Origin: Excoecaria cochinchinensis
Lineage: Eukaryota; Streptophyta; Magnoliopsida; Malpighiales; Euphorbiaceae
Assembly: GCA_947683425.1 (NCBI GenBank)
Contig: CANTUQ010000055.1
Location: 3,708,001-3,772,000 of the forward strand
DNA length: 64,000 nucleotides
Direction: 5' to 3'
Shown here: positions 21,429 through 33,771 of the stretch, one piece after another
How positions within the stretch are numbered: the first letter of the stretch is position 1
How the letters are laid out: each line of letters begins with the position of its first letter
Notes under the pieces: model-generated
Databases searched by the model: none
What the model was told of the DNA's origin: nothing
What the model saw: the letters and a program-made list of their open reading frames with translations, nothing else
Program-made: the position numbers and the translations under genes

Positions 21429-22692
21429 TATTCTGCCTCAAACACGAGACAGACTCTAGACAGACTTCAAGTCCAACTTTGCACTACATTTTCCTCATAG
21501 TTAAAGACATTTTTAGGCAAAAATCTCTTCTTATTAATTATTTCCCAGGATGTTAACTTTCAAATGGGAGAATTTTTAGGTCAATTGGATATCTATAACT
21601 TTAGATATAAATTAGACAACCTATACTGTTCTAGTAACCCGCCCCTAATAGAACACTACTGTTTTGGTGAATTTTTAGGGTCCTAGAGCAAGAATTTGCT
21701 CAAGGTCATTTCTGAGACTTTTATAGACATGGAAGTCATGGTTCTGGAACTCTACCTATGACAAAAACATTTGACAGAGGTCAGATGAAAAATGAATAGA
21801 ATTTGACAAAACCAAACTTTATCATCACAACCATATGGTAACCCATCTAACATCATCAACACACACTTAAAAAATCATGTCACATATTCATAAACATATA
21901 TACACATATATCATAAACATATATACACATATATCATGAAACACTGCAAGCAATCAAAATGAACAAAAGTTAGAATCACACACAATCCTGACCTTAGGTA
22001 GCTTGACCGCGTCTCTCTAATCGGTTCCGAGCTTCTCCTTTCCCTTGTCCAACCTCTTATCCATAGCTTCAACAAAATAATACAAATACAATCCAAGAAT
22101 CAAACCTTGTTTTTCACTTTAAATCAAAAACAAAACCCAGAAGAAGAAGACCAATACTAATCAGAAATCAAACCACTTACCTCTTCTCTTACTCTTCAAA
22201 CCAATCCAAGTGTATGAAGGAACCCAAAATAAAAGGAAAAGAAAAGGAAACGAGAGGGCATGGTAAAAATCCAAAAGCAAAGGAACAAAAGAAGAGCTAT
22301 AGGCCAAAAGTAGAAATTAAAAGAAGTAAGAGGAAGGGAGTGGCCGGTCAATGCTCATCCAAAGCCAACTAAACCCACATAAATGCCACTAACCCACATT
22401 AAATCCTCAATTATCTTAAGCCAAGCCAAGTGTCTCTTCCCTACAATACCATGTGTCACATTAATATAAGTAACACACTATCCTTCTTGCCAAGTGTCAC
22501 ACTCTCAATCTACCATGTGTCATTCTCCTACGATGCCACATGTCAAAATGCCAATTAAACGGACTAACCGCTGGAGGGTTCTGTTGCGCTCGCGCTCGCG
22601 ACAACACTCTCTCACACACAATCACTCTTAAACTTGATACAATTCGACTAAAAATTTAACCAAAACTTTTAGGGTCAAATCGGGGTGTTACA

Positions 22693-22709
22693 AATCTCTC
22701 CCTCTTAAG
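22693..22709 (-). other. Polypurine tract of T2
   Basis: The minus strand reads CTTAAGAGGGAGAGATT before the LTR start, preceded by the same GACGAAATTT word as in T1. Confidence 0.8.
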
Positions 22710-22720
22710 AAATTTCGTCC

Positions 22721-23956
22721 TCAAAATTTGCCCCGATACCAAACAATTAACCAAACTATATTCTGCATAATCATTAAAAAGGACTTACCAGAAGAATCGA
22801 CCGGTGCCGCTATAGCTTCTGCAGTCATCGCATAGGCTCGTGGTTGTCCCTTGGTAGGAAATGGTTTTTCCACCGTTTTCGATGTCGGTCTATTAACTCC
22901 ACTTCTACCCCTTCCACTTCTACCGGTTCCAGATGCAATCACTCTATCTTTACTCGCTTATGAGGCTACATTCTCCCTCAACTTGGGGCACTTGGCAAGC
23001 ATGTGCTCCATGCTGCCACACTTAAAACAGGCTCCGATGAGTTTCCTACACTCACCCCAGTGGTGCCTCTCATAATGAACACATTTTGGAGCTACACTTC
23101 CTCTACTAGTAGGGGGTCTTACACTCCCAACTGAGGTTGGCACGCGCACTGATTCTTGCTCATCTCCTCCTCTCATCACTTCTCTAGCTCTTTTACCAGA
23201 ACTTTTATTTCCTTTCGGGAACTTTCTCTTTTGCTCTCTCTTCTGCTTCAATAACTCTGACTCCTCTAATTTTATGGCTGCTAGTACCAATCGATAGTAG
23301 TGCACCAGCTGCAAAGCAACCATGGCAGATAAACGTCCTCGAATGCTCTCTCGTAATCCATATTAAAACTGCCGGCACCTGAAATCCTCAGTCAACAGAA
23401 TGTTGGGCACATATTTGCTCAAACGAGTAAATTCTTTTTCATGCTCTCCCACAGTCATATTCCGTTGCTTGAGGCTCACAAACTCTTTCCACTTTGCCTC
23501 TCTAAATCCTTTAGTCACATATTTTTCCATGAACTCGTGAACAAAGAAATCCCATGACAATTCCACTGGTCTCTGGGGATTTCTCAACACTAATTCCCAC
23601 CAATCATATGCTGCACCCTGCAGTAATGATACGGCGCAAGCTACCCTCTGATTCTGTGGGCAATTTATCTCCTGCAAGATTCTTCCTGTCCTCTCTAGCC
23701 AAAATTCTGCTATGTCAGATTGATCCAACGATGTCCCATGGAATTCTTCAGCTCCTCTCTTTCTTATGAGGTCCGTTGGTGCCTTAGGAGCTGTCAATCG
23801 ATCTAAAATTTGTACCAACCCTTGCATAAGCACCGGGTTATCCTGAACAGGATCAGCTCTTCCATCTCTATCATGCTCATTCATACTAGGATCCCCATGA
23901 GCAGGATTCACACTACCCATGGTCTCTCCGACATTCTAACTTGGGTCGAACTCCAT
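22721..23956 (-). pseudogene. gag: Gag of T2 with three in-frame stops
   Basis: The reading frame from an ATG at 23954-23956 to 22721 is unbroken in phase but has nonsense codons near 23938, 23363 and 22955. It aligns over its whole length with the T1 gag: AEFWLERTGRIL, AAYDWWELV and FRCRQF blocks, one damaged knuckle (CVHYERHHWGEC, where Tyr replaces a Cys) and an intact CCHC knuckle (CFKCGSMEHMLAKC). The C-terminal tail PRAYAMTAEA...SSGK matches the T1 tail. Only point nonsense changes and no frameshift suggest decay after insertion. Confidence 0.9.
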
Positions 23957-24056
23957 CTATACTCTACAAAACAAAAACAACATCTGCATTAGGCCACAAC
24001 TCTAAACAGACTCTGACATTTAATCTATACTCTACATCCTATAAACTAGAACCTCT

Positions 24057-24074
24057 AACCTGGCTCTGATACCA
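24057..24074 (-). other. Primer binding site of T2, initiator-Met tRNA
   Basis: The minus strand reads TGGTATCAGAGCCAGGTT five bases inside the LTR at 24080. Confidence 0.9.
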
Positions 24075-24450
24075 CTAAATGTCACACCCCCATACCCCCG
24101 GGGAGGAATATCGGGGTACCACAACCAAACACACACATACGCGTACACATGCATACACAAACGCAGGAGCGATAACAATAAATAAAGATAATAACATTCT
24201 TTTGGGCCAAGCATATACTATTAATAATGTATAAACTGTACATAATACAAAAGTTTTATAATTATTACATCTTTATTTTCGATACATGTACAAAATAGTT
24301 AACATTTACATGTCGATACTATACTTCCTATATACATAATGATGTTACTCAAAATGTAAGAAACTCTATCTTATACAAAAAGTTCTTCATCAAGCTCCTA
24401 GTGGCCATGACCTGCAGATGCAAACTCTCTAATCGCATCCTAAAAACCTA

Positions 24451-24487
24451 CATGGGAAAAACACCCATGCTAAGCGATAACGCTTAG
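24451..24487 (-). repeat. Abutting double hairpin, T2 5' LTR
   Basis: The sense strand reads CTAAGCG-TTAT-CGCTTAG then CATGGG-TGTTTTT-CCCATG. Compared with T1, the third pair of the second stem is T-A instead of C-G, so pairing is kept by a double change. Confidence 0.9.
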
Positions 24488-24887
24488 TGGGGATAAACAG
24501 AAACAAAAGACTTCGAACGAAGTCACAAATATAATACAGACATATTGACAGTCATGTCATATACAAATAATTATGTACACAATCTAGGGAGCAAAAACAT
24601 CATGCTTCATCCAATTCATGTGCAGAAACAGATATCATATATGGCAAAGGATATTGGTAACATGTCATACTATCTTATATTCATATACATTTACATATCT
24701 CCAATTCACCTCTTATACAATACAAAATATACATTAGCCTGAACTCTCAACCATAGGGGATATGGATACTTTAGCTCAAATACTGATAAACAGTATCAAA
24801 CTCTAGAAACCTAACTCAAAATGAATACTCTGGGTATTCATCATTAAAAAAATTAAGGTCACTGTGGCAGCCGTGCTCTAACTATTT

Positions 24888-24901
24888 ATAAGCATGCTTA
24901 T
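24888..24901. repeat. 14-bp perfect palindrome, T2 5' LTR
   Basis: ATAAGCATGCTTAT beside CTATCCACTACATTGAC. Confidence 0.85.
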
Positions 24902-25124
24902 CTATCCACTACATTGACACTTCAGGCTCAACTCACACATTCGAAACATAACACTCTGCATAATCACTTATTCAAGTATACATATTATCAATTCATTGCA
25001 TAAACATATAAATCATGCAAGCAATTTAAAGAAAATAATTGGGCGAAAACAGGATTTACAAGGTAGCATGCAAATACCTCAAAGCCATCTAACATTTTAA
25101 AACTAAAATCTTAAAATAGGAGGG

Positions 25125-25365
25125 TGTTACACGGCGGTATGGGTAGGCCTTACTGCTGTGTAAGCCACCCCACTCGGGGGTAAGGAAAGGCCCTTACCAC
25201 CGTGTAACGAAGCCACAATTAAAAGGGGACAGAAGCAAGTTACACGGCGGTATGCCTTTCCCTTACCACCGTGTAAACCCAGTTACATGACGGTATGGGT
25301 AAGCCTTACCGCCATGTAAACCCAGTTACACGGCGGTATGGGTAAGCCTTACTGCCGTGTAAACC
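25125..25365. repeat. TTACACGGCGGTA inverted-repeat cluster, T2 5' LTR
   Basis: Copy of the cluster at 21189-21428, with the stems again varying mainly at C/T positions. Confidence 0.88.
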
Positions 25366-26208
25366 TATTCTGCCTCAAACACGAGACAGACTCTAGACAG
25401 ACTTTAGGTACAACCTTTCACTGCATTTTCCTCATAGTTAGAGACATTTTTACGCAAAACTCTCTTCTTAACAATTGTTCCCCAGGAGGGTAAATTTAAA
25501 ATGGGATAAGTCTCAGGTCAATTGGATATCTATAACTTTAGATATCAATTAGACAACCTATACTATTCTAGTAACCCGCCCAAAATAGAGCACTACTATT
25601 TTGGTGAATTTTCAGGGTCCTAGATCAAGAATTTGCTCAAGGTCATGCCTGAGATGTTTATAGACATGGAAGTCACGGCTGTAATGGCTCAAGAATCACT
25701 AAATTTAGTGATCTAGAAGTCTACTTATGACAAAAACATTTCACAGAGGTCAGATGAAAAATGAACAGAATTTGCCAAAATCAAATTTATCATCACAACC
25801 ATATGGTAACCCATCTAACATCATTAACACACACTCAAATGATCATGTTACATATTTATAAACATATATACACATATATCATGAAACAACGCAAGCAATA
25901 AAAATGAACAAAAGTCAGAATCACACACGATCCTGACCTTAGTTAGCTCGACCGCGTCTCTCTAATCGATTCCGAGCTTCTCCTTTCCCTTGTCCAGCCT
26001 CTTATCCATAGCTTAAACAAAATAATACAAATACAATCCAAGAATCAAACCTTATTTTTCACTTTAAATAAAAAATAAAACCCAAAAGAAGAAGACCAAT
26101 ACTAATCAGAAATTAAACCACTTACCTCTTCTCTTACTCTTCAAACCAATCCAACTGTATCAAGGAAGCCAAAATAAAAGGAAAAGAAAAGCAAAGGAGA
26201 GGGCACGA

Positions 26209-28670
26209 TGTGACGCGCGGTGAACCCCACAGGATGCCTCGAAGGCCTGCTCTTATGGCGATCAGGAGAGGTTCATGAAAACTTATAAGGTATTTACAAG
26301 TGCGTCTATTTTGGGCAACAAGGAGGTTCCTTGGAGTCACCACCCAATAAAACATTGGAAAAGTTCGTCTCGCCTCAGTGAGCCTAAGACAGCACATCTT
26401 ATCCATTTTGGGCAAACCAAAGGGATCTTGGAGGCATTCACCCCAATAGAACATTGGAATGACCCTCTAACCCTATGGAGCCTAGGATTGTAAATTAAGT
26501 CTTTTGGTGGGACACAAGAGGTGTCTTGGAGATCCCATTCCAATGAAACATCGGAATGGTCCTCTCGCCTCGTTGAGCCCAAAGACCAGAAATGGTTCGG
26601 GACTTCTCATTTATTCGTACCTTGGCTATTTTATAATTAAGTTTTGAATTTACGTTTCCATCCCTTTTCTCATACATCTCGATGCAATAATTAGAGCGCA
26701 AGTTTGATCATTCAAGGAAAGCGATAAATAAAAGGGTAAATAAAATAAAGTACATGAAAATAAAATACAACAAAACTATGGGCAAAATACAACCCCCATT
26801 GTAAATAAAATACAAAATCATGCATAAATCGGGATATTGATTATGGTGAGGACATTGGTCCTCTCATGTATACTTATTATGAAATAATTTTGACGTGATG
26901 ATTTTGGATGGAGAAAATTGAGACATTGGTCCCATTTTTATTTAGGAAAAATACCAAGTTAATTAATAAAAATAGTTTGGTTATTTTCTTTCTAGCGGAT
27001 CAAAATAAACAATTCTACAAGAAAATTATATGACAAATAAAAAAACCAAATAAATAAAATATTACAAATAAAGAAAATAAACATATAATCCAAACGAGAC
27101 ATTCTAGATCCCCCGTGTGCTCGCAAAAAATGCCCAAGCAAAAAATGATTTTTGACATAAAAACGAAACATAAAAATATAATGTTAGTAATTAAAACAAT
27201 TAAATCAATAATAAAAGATAAAATGGAATAAAATAAGATAAAATAGCATGACATCAAAATGACAATTGAATTAACATGTCAACAATTAAAATAAATGTGA
27301 AAAATGCATTTTTATGACAAATTAAATAAACGATGTGATTAAAATAAAATATAACATGTTACTGAATTAATACATGAAAATATGAACATGATGAAAAATA
27401 ATGAGAATAAACAATAAATTGAATAAATAATAAATATACCATGTAACAATGATAAAAGAATGATAAAAGGTAATGAATAAAAGAATGATAAAAATAATTA
27501 AAACAATGACATGATTAAGTACTATTATCACAATTAACGTAAACCATTTATATGGCAAAAAGATTAATCAAAATTAATTAATTAATTACATGCTGAAAAA
27601 TAATGATGAATCAAAATAAAATAAATTATTTACATGTTAGGAATTAATAGGAAATCAAAATTTACATGAATAAAAATGAAATCATATATAAACATATTAA
27701 ATAAAACAAACATAACAATAATAGAATAAACAAATAAATGGAAACAATAAGTAAATTAATGAAAACAATAAAATATACATGAATAAATTAAATATAAAAA
27801 AATAAAAGAAAATAAAAATCAAGCCCAGAATATTTACCCCCAGAGTCGGATTCGATGAAGGTAAAAGATGATTTGATTTCCTTTGTTTGTGACTTTCAAA
27901 AATTTAGAATTAAATATAATAAATGTTGGAATTTTATTCTAATCAAAATAGGCTAGAAAAAAATAATTTAGAAAAAAAATTAATTGCTTTTGTTTATAGA
28001 GAAAATCTGAAATTCTGGTGAAAAGAAAAATTATGGAGGCCCCGTTTTGATTTTTCATCATAAATAATATATAGGATGTAATAAAAGTGTTGCCCTAATT
28101 TAATTAGGGAAAGAAAATTCTCATTTAATTCAATTTCCTCTATTTTAAGGGATAAAATCAAGTTTTATTAATTAATTATCCATAAAAATATTTTAGAATT
28201 TGATTTGAACTCAAAAACCTTGATTTAAGGTGAAAAAACCAAGAAAAAGGGGTGAAAAATCGGAAAAGGGGTGAAAAAAAGGAAAAATGTACATCACCTT
28301 TAGCGACGGCCAGGAAAGGAGGGATGCCCGTCGCTATTGAGTGACGGGCGTCGCGTGCAACTCTGAGTGCAACTGCGTCGCCTCGCGTGCGTGCGGCTGC
28401 AGTGAGTTCAGCGCGCTAGCGCCTGCGCGCTGCAACGCCCAACACTCGTCGAATTTTTTTTTTTTTAATTTAACTAAAAATATTGTAATTTCAAGCCCCC
28501 ATTTTTCAAAACTAATTTTTAAAATATTTTTTATTATTTTTTTTATCTTTTCACTCTAAAATGCAAATTTGAAAAGAAAATCATCACTTTTAACCTTTTT
28601 GCCTGTGGAAAGGCATCTTATCATCATTAGGTAACTTCGATCTAGGCTGACTCAGGACCCGGTGTCTACA
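26209..28670 (-). repeat. A 3' LTR
   Basis: 2462 bases, TGTGACGCGCGG to CGGTGTCTACA in plus orientation. A GC-rich inverted-repeat patch lies at 28303-28446 (GCGACGG and CCGTCGC arms). Confidence 0.88.
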
Positions 28671-28690
28671 GTTGCCCCCAGTTTAGGGGA
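28671..28690 (-). other. Polypurine tract of A
   Basis: The minus strand reads CCTAAACTGGGGGCAAC directly before the LTR start TGTAGACACC. Confidence 0.65.
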
Positions 28691-28832
28691 ATCTAGTACA
28701 CTAGTGTCTAGGTGAGCCTAAACTCAAAGAAGAAAAGGAAAGAGACACGTACTTGAGGCAGCCCTTACCTTTCCGAAGGGGGGAATCCGTGGTGGTGGTT
28801 GTTGCCATCTTGTGGACGTGTTATTGTTTGTT

Positions 28833-29757
28833 GAAGCGGTAGTGCCATGGTCATGCTAACCCTCCATAGAGCGGTAGTGCCCCCATCGTGCTAACCCTTC
28901 GATTTGATGAAGCGGTAGTGCTGTGGTTGTGCTAACCCTCCGTAGAGTGGTAGTGCCGTCAACGTGCTAACCCTTCGACTTGATGAAGTGGTAGTGTCGT
29001 GGTCGTGCTAACCTTCCGTAGAGCGGTAGTGCCGCCATTGTGCTAACCTTTCGATTTACTGAAGTGGTAGTACCGTGGTCGTGCTAACCCTCCGCAGAGT
29101 AGTAGTGCCGCCATCGTGCTAACCCTTCGATTTGATGAAGTGGTAGTGCAGTGCTCGTGCTAACCCTCCGTAGAGTAGTAGTGCCGCCATCATGCTAACC
29201 CTTCTGATTTGATGAAGTGGTAGTGCCATGGTCGTGCTAACCCTTCGTAGAGCGGTAGTGCCGCCATCGTGCTAACCCTTCGATTTGCTGAACTGGTAGT
29301 GCTGTGATCGTGCTAACCCTCCGTAGAGTGGTAGCGCCGCCATCCTGCTAACCCTTCGATTTGCTGAAGTTTTAGTGCGTGGTCGTGCTAACCCTCCGTA
29401 GAGTGGTAGTGCCGCCATCGTGCTAACCCTTCCATTCGCTGAATTGGTAGTGCCGTGGTCGTGCTAACCCTTCGTAGAATAGTAGTGCCGCCATCGTGCT
29501 AACCCTTCGATTTGATGAAGTGGTAGTCCCGTGGTCGTGCTAACCCTTCGTAGAGTAGTAGTGCCGCCATCGTGCTAACGCTTCTGATTTGATGAAGTGG
29601 TAGTGCCGTGGTCGTGCTAACCCTCTGTAGAGCGGTAGTGCCGCCATCGTGCTAACCCTTCGATTTGATGAAGTGGTCGTGCCGTGGTCGTGCTAACCCT
29701 CCGTAGAGTAGTAGTGCCGCCATCATGCTAACCCTTCGATTTGCTGAAGTGGTTGCC
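28833..29757. repeat. 76-bp tandem repeat array in the 3' untranslated region of A
   Basis: About twelve copies with starts 76 bases apart (28833, 28909, 28985 and on). Each unit is itself a diverged doublet of about 38 bases sharing GGTAGTGCCG and GTGCTAACCCT. It lies about 90 bases from the polypurine side of the LTR. Confidence 0.9.
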
Positions 29758-31640
29758 CCGTAAGAGGTCTTGGGTTGAGGTCTGCCGCTTGAGAGTCTTT
29801 AGTTAATTATTTGGGCTGATGTCGTCACTTGGCTTATGTCGGTGTCCGCATCAAATCTCTCTTTCTGCAAAATAGGGAAACTAAAATATGCAAAAAAAAT
29901 AGTGAGCATGCAAGTGAAATGTATGAGTCATGCAGGAATGCTGGATAAGAATTCATCTATGTGGACTTGGAGATGACAGCCAGGCTAGCTGCAATTAGCA
30001 ATAGGATCGATGCCCTTTAAGCTGCTTTTGAATTTCATGCCCTTTAGGATTGCGAGATTCTCATCTGGTACCTGTAGTCATTATTTGAAGGTAGTGCGTC
30101 CCTTGTGGATTTTCACACTAGCTTTTCTTAGCGGGAAATGCGTCCTTTGCGGATTTTCACATAACCCTATACCTTATTTTTGCCTGGAGTGGACCCAACC
30201 CAATGCAGCGGCTTTTTTTTTTTTTTAAAGGACAGACTGCCTGTTTTCAGGTTTTCACCCTATCCTTTTGCCTAATTTTTGCTTAGAGTGCCAATTACGG
30301 TTTTCACTCTAACTGCCTCTTTTTTTTTTCTTTTCTTTTTTTTTTTAAAGATTACTGAGGCCGTTGGCGAGAATCTTCCGGGAGTCTTGGGACATGGTTA
30401 TATGAGCTTGATTCTTCACATTTGATAGCAGGATGAGTTGGCTGAAGGATCTGTATAATAAGAGAAGCAGGGGTAGACAGTGAACGACTTTGATCACAGA
30501 AAGTGAACTGCTCTGATCATACCAAAATATTATTGCATAGATGCATGTATTTAAATTTGATTTCATTAACCATGATCATTATTTTGACATTGATTTCAAA
30601 AATACAAAACTTCAGTTAATCTCAAGATAGATCTTGAGAGCATCAAACTCCTGTTATCAATCAGCCCTCTCGGGTTTTCATGATTGAAGATTTTCTCTCA
30701 AACTTTTTTTTTTCTTTGTTTTTTTTTTTTTTTTGCCATGAACCTTCTTCAGTCCTTCGGTATTGCTTGAACTTGCATCCATCTTCATTTGTTGGGGAAA
30801 CTGCTCTTTCTGATGACGATCCTTTTAGCATCAAAAATTTTGGTCCTGGGCGTTGTGCAAACCTACTAAGGTAATGAATTTTCTTCTCTTTTCTTGTTTC
30901 TTGGATCTTGGCCATGGAAGTCTTTCTCTTTTTTGGCTTTTGTGTGGCTCAATTTTCGAAGTAACCTTTGATGATTGAGATGGAGTTGTATGCTGGCTTT
31001 AAATGGTTTAGGACAAAATTACGGTTTAGGAAACGACTATGGTTTTTGTTTTTTTTTTCTTTTTTCTTTCTCTCTTTCTTTTCTTTCTTTTTTTTTTCTT
31101 TTTTTTTGTTATTTTTTTTTGCTTCTCTTTGTTTTTTTTTTCTCTCTTTTTTTTTAAGAGGTAATGAGTCATCCTCCTAAGTTTAGTTATAAGGGTCATT
31201 GCCAGTCTCACATAATTAAAGGCTGGTCTCGATTGGCTTTAAAGTACACATATCTCGGATGGTTGGGAAGAAAAGAATTTTAAGGCTTGGTTTTAATTTT
31301 GTTGGGTTGCACTGCATGAATCTGGGACGTTGAGAAGAAAGGATTGGCTTTTCAAATGCCGTTGATCGTGATGTTTGCACATTTAAGCAGCATTGCCCCC
31401 ACAATACCCTTGTCGATTGCCTGCATGCCCTTCCAAGTTCAAGCAAAGGCCCCCTTTTTTTATTTTTTTTATTTTTTTATTTTTTGTCTCTCTTAAGGAT
31501 TCCCTCTCTTCATGAGTTATATTAGATGCTATCAGGATTTCCTTTGGATCTTCCAAAGTTTCGAGATTAAATGCAGCCATATTATTTGAATTAATGTCAA
31601 AATAAATGAATCGTGATCATGTTACATGAAATCATTAGAA
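29758..31640 (-). other. Non-coding middle of A
   Basis: No pol motif. T-rich tracts (30210-30230, 30305-30345, 30705-30735, 31035-31155) and A/T-rich DNA homologous to 42050-43790 of element B, sharing words such as TTGTGGATTTTCACACTAG. Open frames here are made by the homopolymer runs. Confidence 0.6.
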
Positions 31641-31859
31641 ATATCATACAAATAAGATAAAATTGTTTATTGAAATAACCAAAAATTGCAAGTACTGTCA
31701 TAAAAAGGTTCCTGGAATAAAGAGAAATGAGCATCTAAAAGTATTATCACTAGTGGACATGATCATGTTAGAGGTGGAAGGACTGCATTGTAGCCTTCCT
31801 TATTCTTCTTCTCCATCTTCTCAGGACCGTGTCCCTAAGATTGCTGATTGCTGTTCTAT

Positions 31860-32990
31860 CTCTTTCTCTTTTTCCTCGGATCTAAAATCTGATTAGTGTC
31901 AACCCATTTTTATATGCACTCCCTCAGAGCGCGACAATAATCTGTTTTACGCCCTGTGTGCTGATGATATTCACAATACCAATCCGCTCTATGTCCTGGC
32001 CTTCCTTGGCTCTTAGCTGGCCTTGACAACAGTGGTTGCAACTTCCCTTGCTTAACCAACTAAGCAAAATGCTTTGACAGAGGCTTTTTCAAGGCGACAC
32101 GGTCACTTCGGGTCGTTTTCCTAGCCAAAACCTTCACGTCTCCAAAACTTATTTTACGGCCCCCTCCAATTCTTACTTTAGGGAGCATAGGTGGTTCAAG
32201 ACCCCAAACTTGCTTTCTCGGGACTCGCCAGTCATCGAATAGGTCAGTGGCATACTGATGAGGATCCATTATCCCATAACCCTCAGTTGGCTTAGCTTAC
32301 CACGTCTGAGGGAAAGGCTCGCCTATACCAAAGCAATATTTCTGGGTCACTCCAGCCATTGGCCCTTTTTCAATCTCCTGAATTCGAACGGAACTATCAC
32401 CTCTGCATAGACCACTTTTCCTCTTCGAGTTCGCGGTACCAAAGGCGAACCTCTTGCTGGCTGCTTAGGCAGTAGCATATTTGGATTGCTGAATTGCCTC
32501 CTCGAGGACGTTAATTCTTCTCTTGGGGTCACTCATCGTCATTATCCCGGACCCCTCATTACAAGCATGTCCTTTGTCTTTTTGCCTTAACTGCGAAACA
32601 CAAGGCATCTTCCCTCTAGACTCGGTTCCTGGCATGCATGCTATTGCAGTCGAGCCTTGTCTACTCTGTGGCATGGCAAAACCAGTGTGTTATGCCCTGG
32701 TAGATGGTGCCATCGCGGCAGCAAAGTCTTCTTTCATAGTCTTCATCCCTACTTTAAACTCTTTTAACCTCCTCTTTAAGTCCTGTGCTATCCTATCCAT
32801 TTCATCAATAATGAGTGTATGATTTGCACCCGGTCTTCCTGATGGATTGGCCATTGAAGTTGATCTGCTAGTCATTGAAAGAGACTCAGAATCCCAAATA
32901 GGCACTAATTCTGGCAACTCAAAACGCGAATTTGTCCTTACTAGCCGGCCGTCTGAACCTCTAGTCCACTTAGATGTATCTATGATGGCT
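31860..32990 (-). pseudogene. gag: Decayed Tat/Ogre-type gag of A
   Basis: Minus-strand frames separated by stops read FELPELVPIWDSESLS, DEMDRIAQDLKRRLKEF, and near the end DWYCEYHQHTGRKTDYCRAL, the C-x2-H...C knuckle typical of Tat/Ogre gag as I know it. The N-terminal part aligns with the gag of B (45417 downwards). Several stops make it non-functional. No protease or reverse transcriptase follows. Confidence 0.7.
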
Positions 32991-33752
32991 GAAAAATGAA
33001 ATTGTTAGAATGATGCATGAATTACATATACAATGCATGATAGTGTGTTATGCAATATTTACAATCACATGCAAGCAAGTAGATACCTCCAACCTTATTA
33101 CTCCCACACACGAGGTAATGCGGTCTCTTTCCTAGGTGGGCTTGATCCATGGGTTAGCGGGGAACCCAATGGATGCGTATGGTGCTCGGTGGAAAGTCGG
33201 CAGCATATCATCTCTTATCTAATGTACACACATATGAGTTTTGGCCTTTATGTATTTAAACATTTCAACTAAATTAAGATGGGCCCATCGGGGCATGAAA
33301 ACCTTTGATAAAAGCCCATTTAATTGGGTTGAATTTGTTCAATATATAATGGCCCACATAGCAAGCATTGTATTAAGGTACATGTCACCAAGGGAAGTGT
33401 CTATTTCCATTACATGAGCTTTGGTCATAGGTGATGATATTTTGTGGTTACCCAAGCATGGTCCCTGCCAACGGGTCTAGTTCATCATGAGCGTAACGAC
33501 CGATCGGGTCACCATTTGATATACCTTGATGGTACAAGGCTTGGGCTGGTGATTATCCTTAACACTTCCCTACATTGAGTGAATGTAGGGTTGTGCTTTG
33601 GGAACGCACCAAGGCTAACAAAGGGACAAAACTAGCATAGATCTATGGCTCTAATGCTATGATATGCAACTTCGAAAAGGGATAAAAATTTTAAATTAAA
33701 GCTCAATTATAAATTTTAACCAAGGTACTTTCGATTCAAAGCCCCTTAGAGG
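32991..33752 (-). other. 5' untranslated leader of A
   Basis: Non-coding sequence between gag and primer site, homologous to 45418-46093 of B, with shared words such as GGTTAGCGGGGAACCCAATGG and CATGGGTTA. No supported ORF. Confidence 0.6.
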
Positions 33753-33770
33753 TCCCCAGAGGAGTCGCCA
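33753..33770 (-). other. Primer binding site of A, tRNA-Arg type
   Basis: The minus strand reads TGGCGACTCCTCTGGGGA one base inside the LTR. It is close to the TGGCGACTC...TGGGGA site I know from Ogre/Tat elements. Confidence 0.8.
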
Positions 33771-33771
33771 C

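Larger units (their letters stand above)
20143..22692 (-). repeat. T2 3' LTR
   Basis: Plus orientation TGTCACACCCC to GGGGTGTTACA, 2550 bases. Contains the ATAAGCATGCTTAT palindrome (20951-20964), the inverted-repeat cluster (21189-21428) and a decayed double hairpin (about 20514-20545). Confidence 0.92.
24080..26208 (-). repeat. T2 5' LTR, larger part (continues at 36409-36850)
   Basis: Starts TGTCACACCCC and runs to the insertion site of A. The remaining 442 bases follow A. Contains an intact double hairpin (24451-24487), palindrome (24888-24901) and inverted-repeat cluster (25125-25365). Confidence 0.9.

Noticed and set aside
30968..31211. Phe-rich and Lys-rich open frames on opposite strands
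   Set aside because: Both come from the poly-T tract in the non-coding middle of A.
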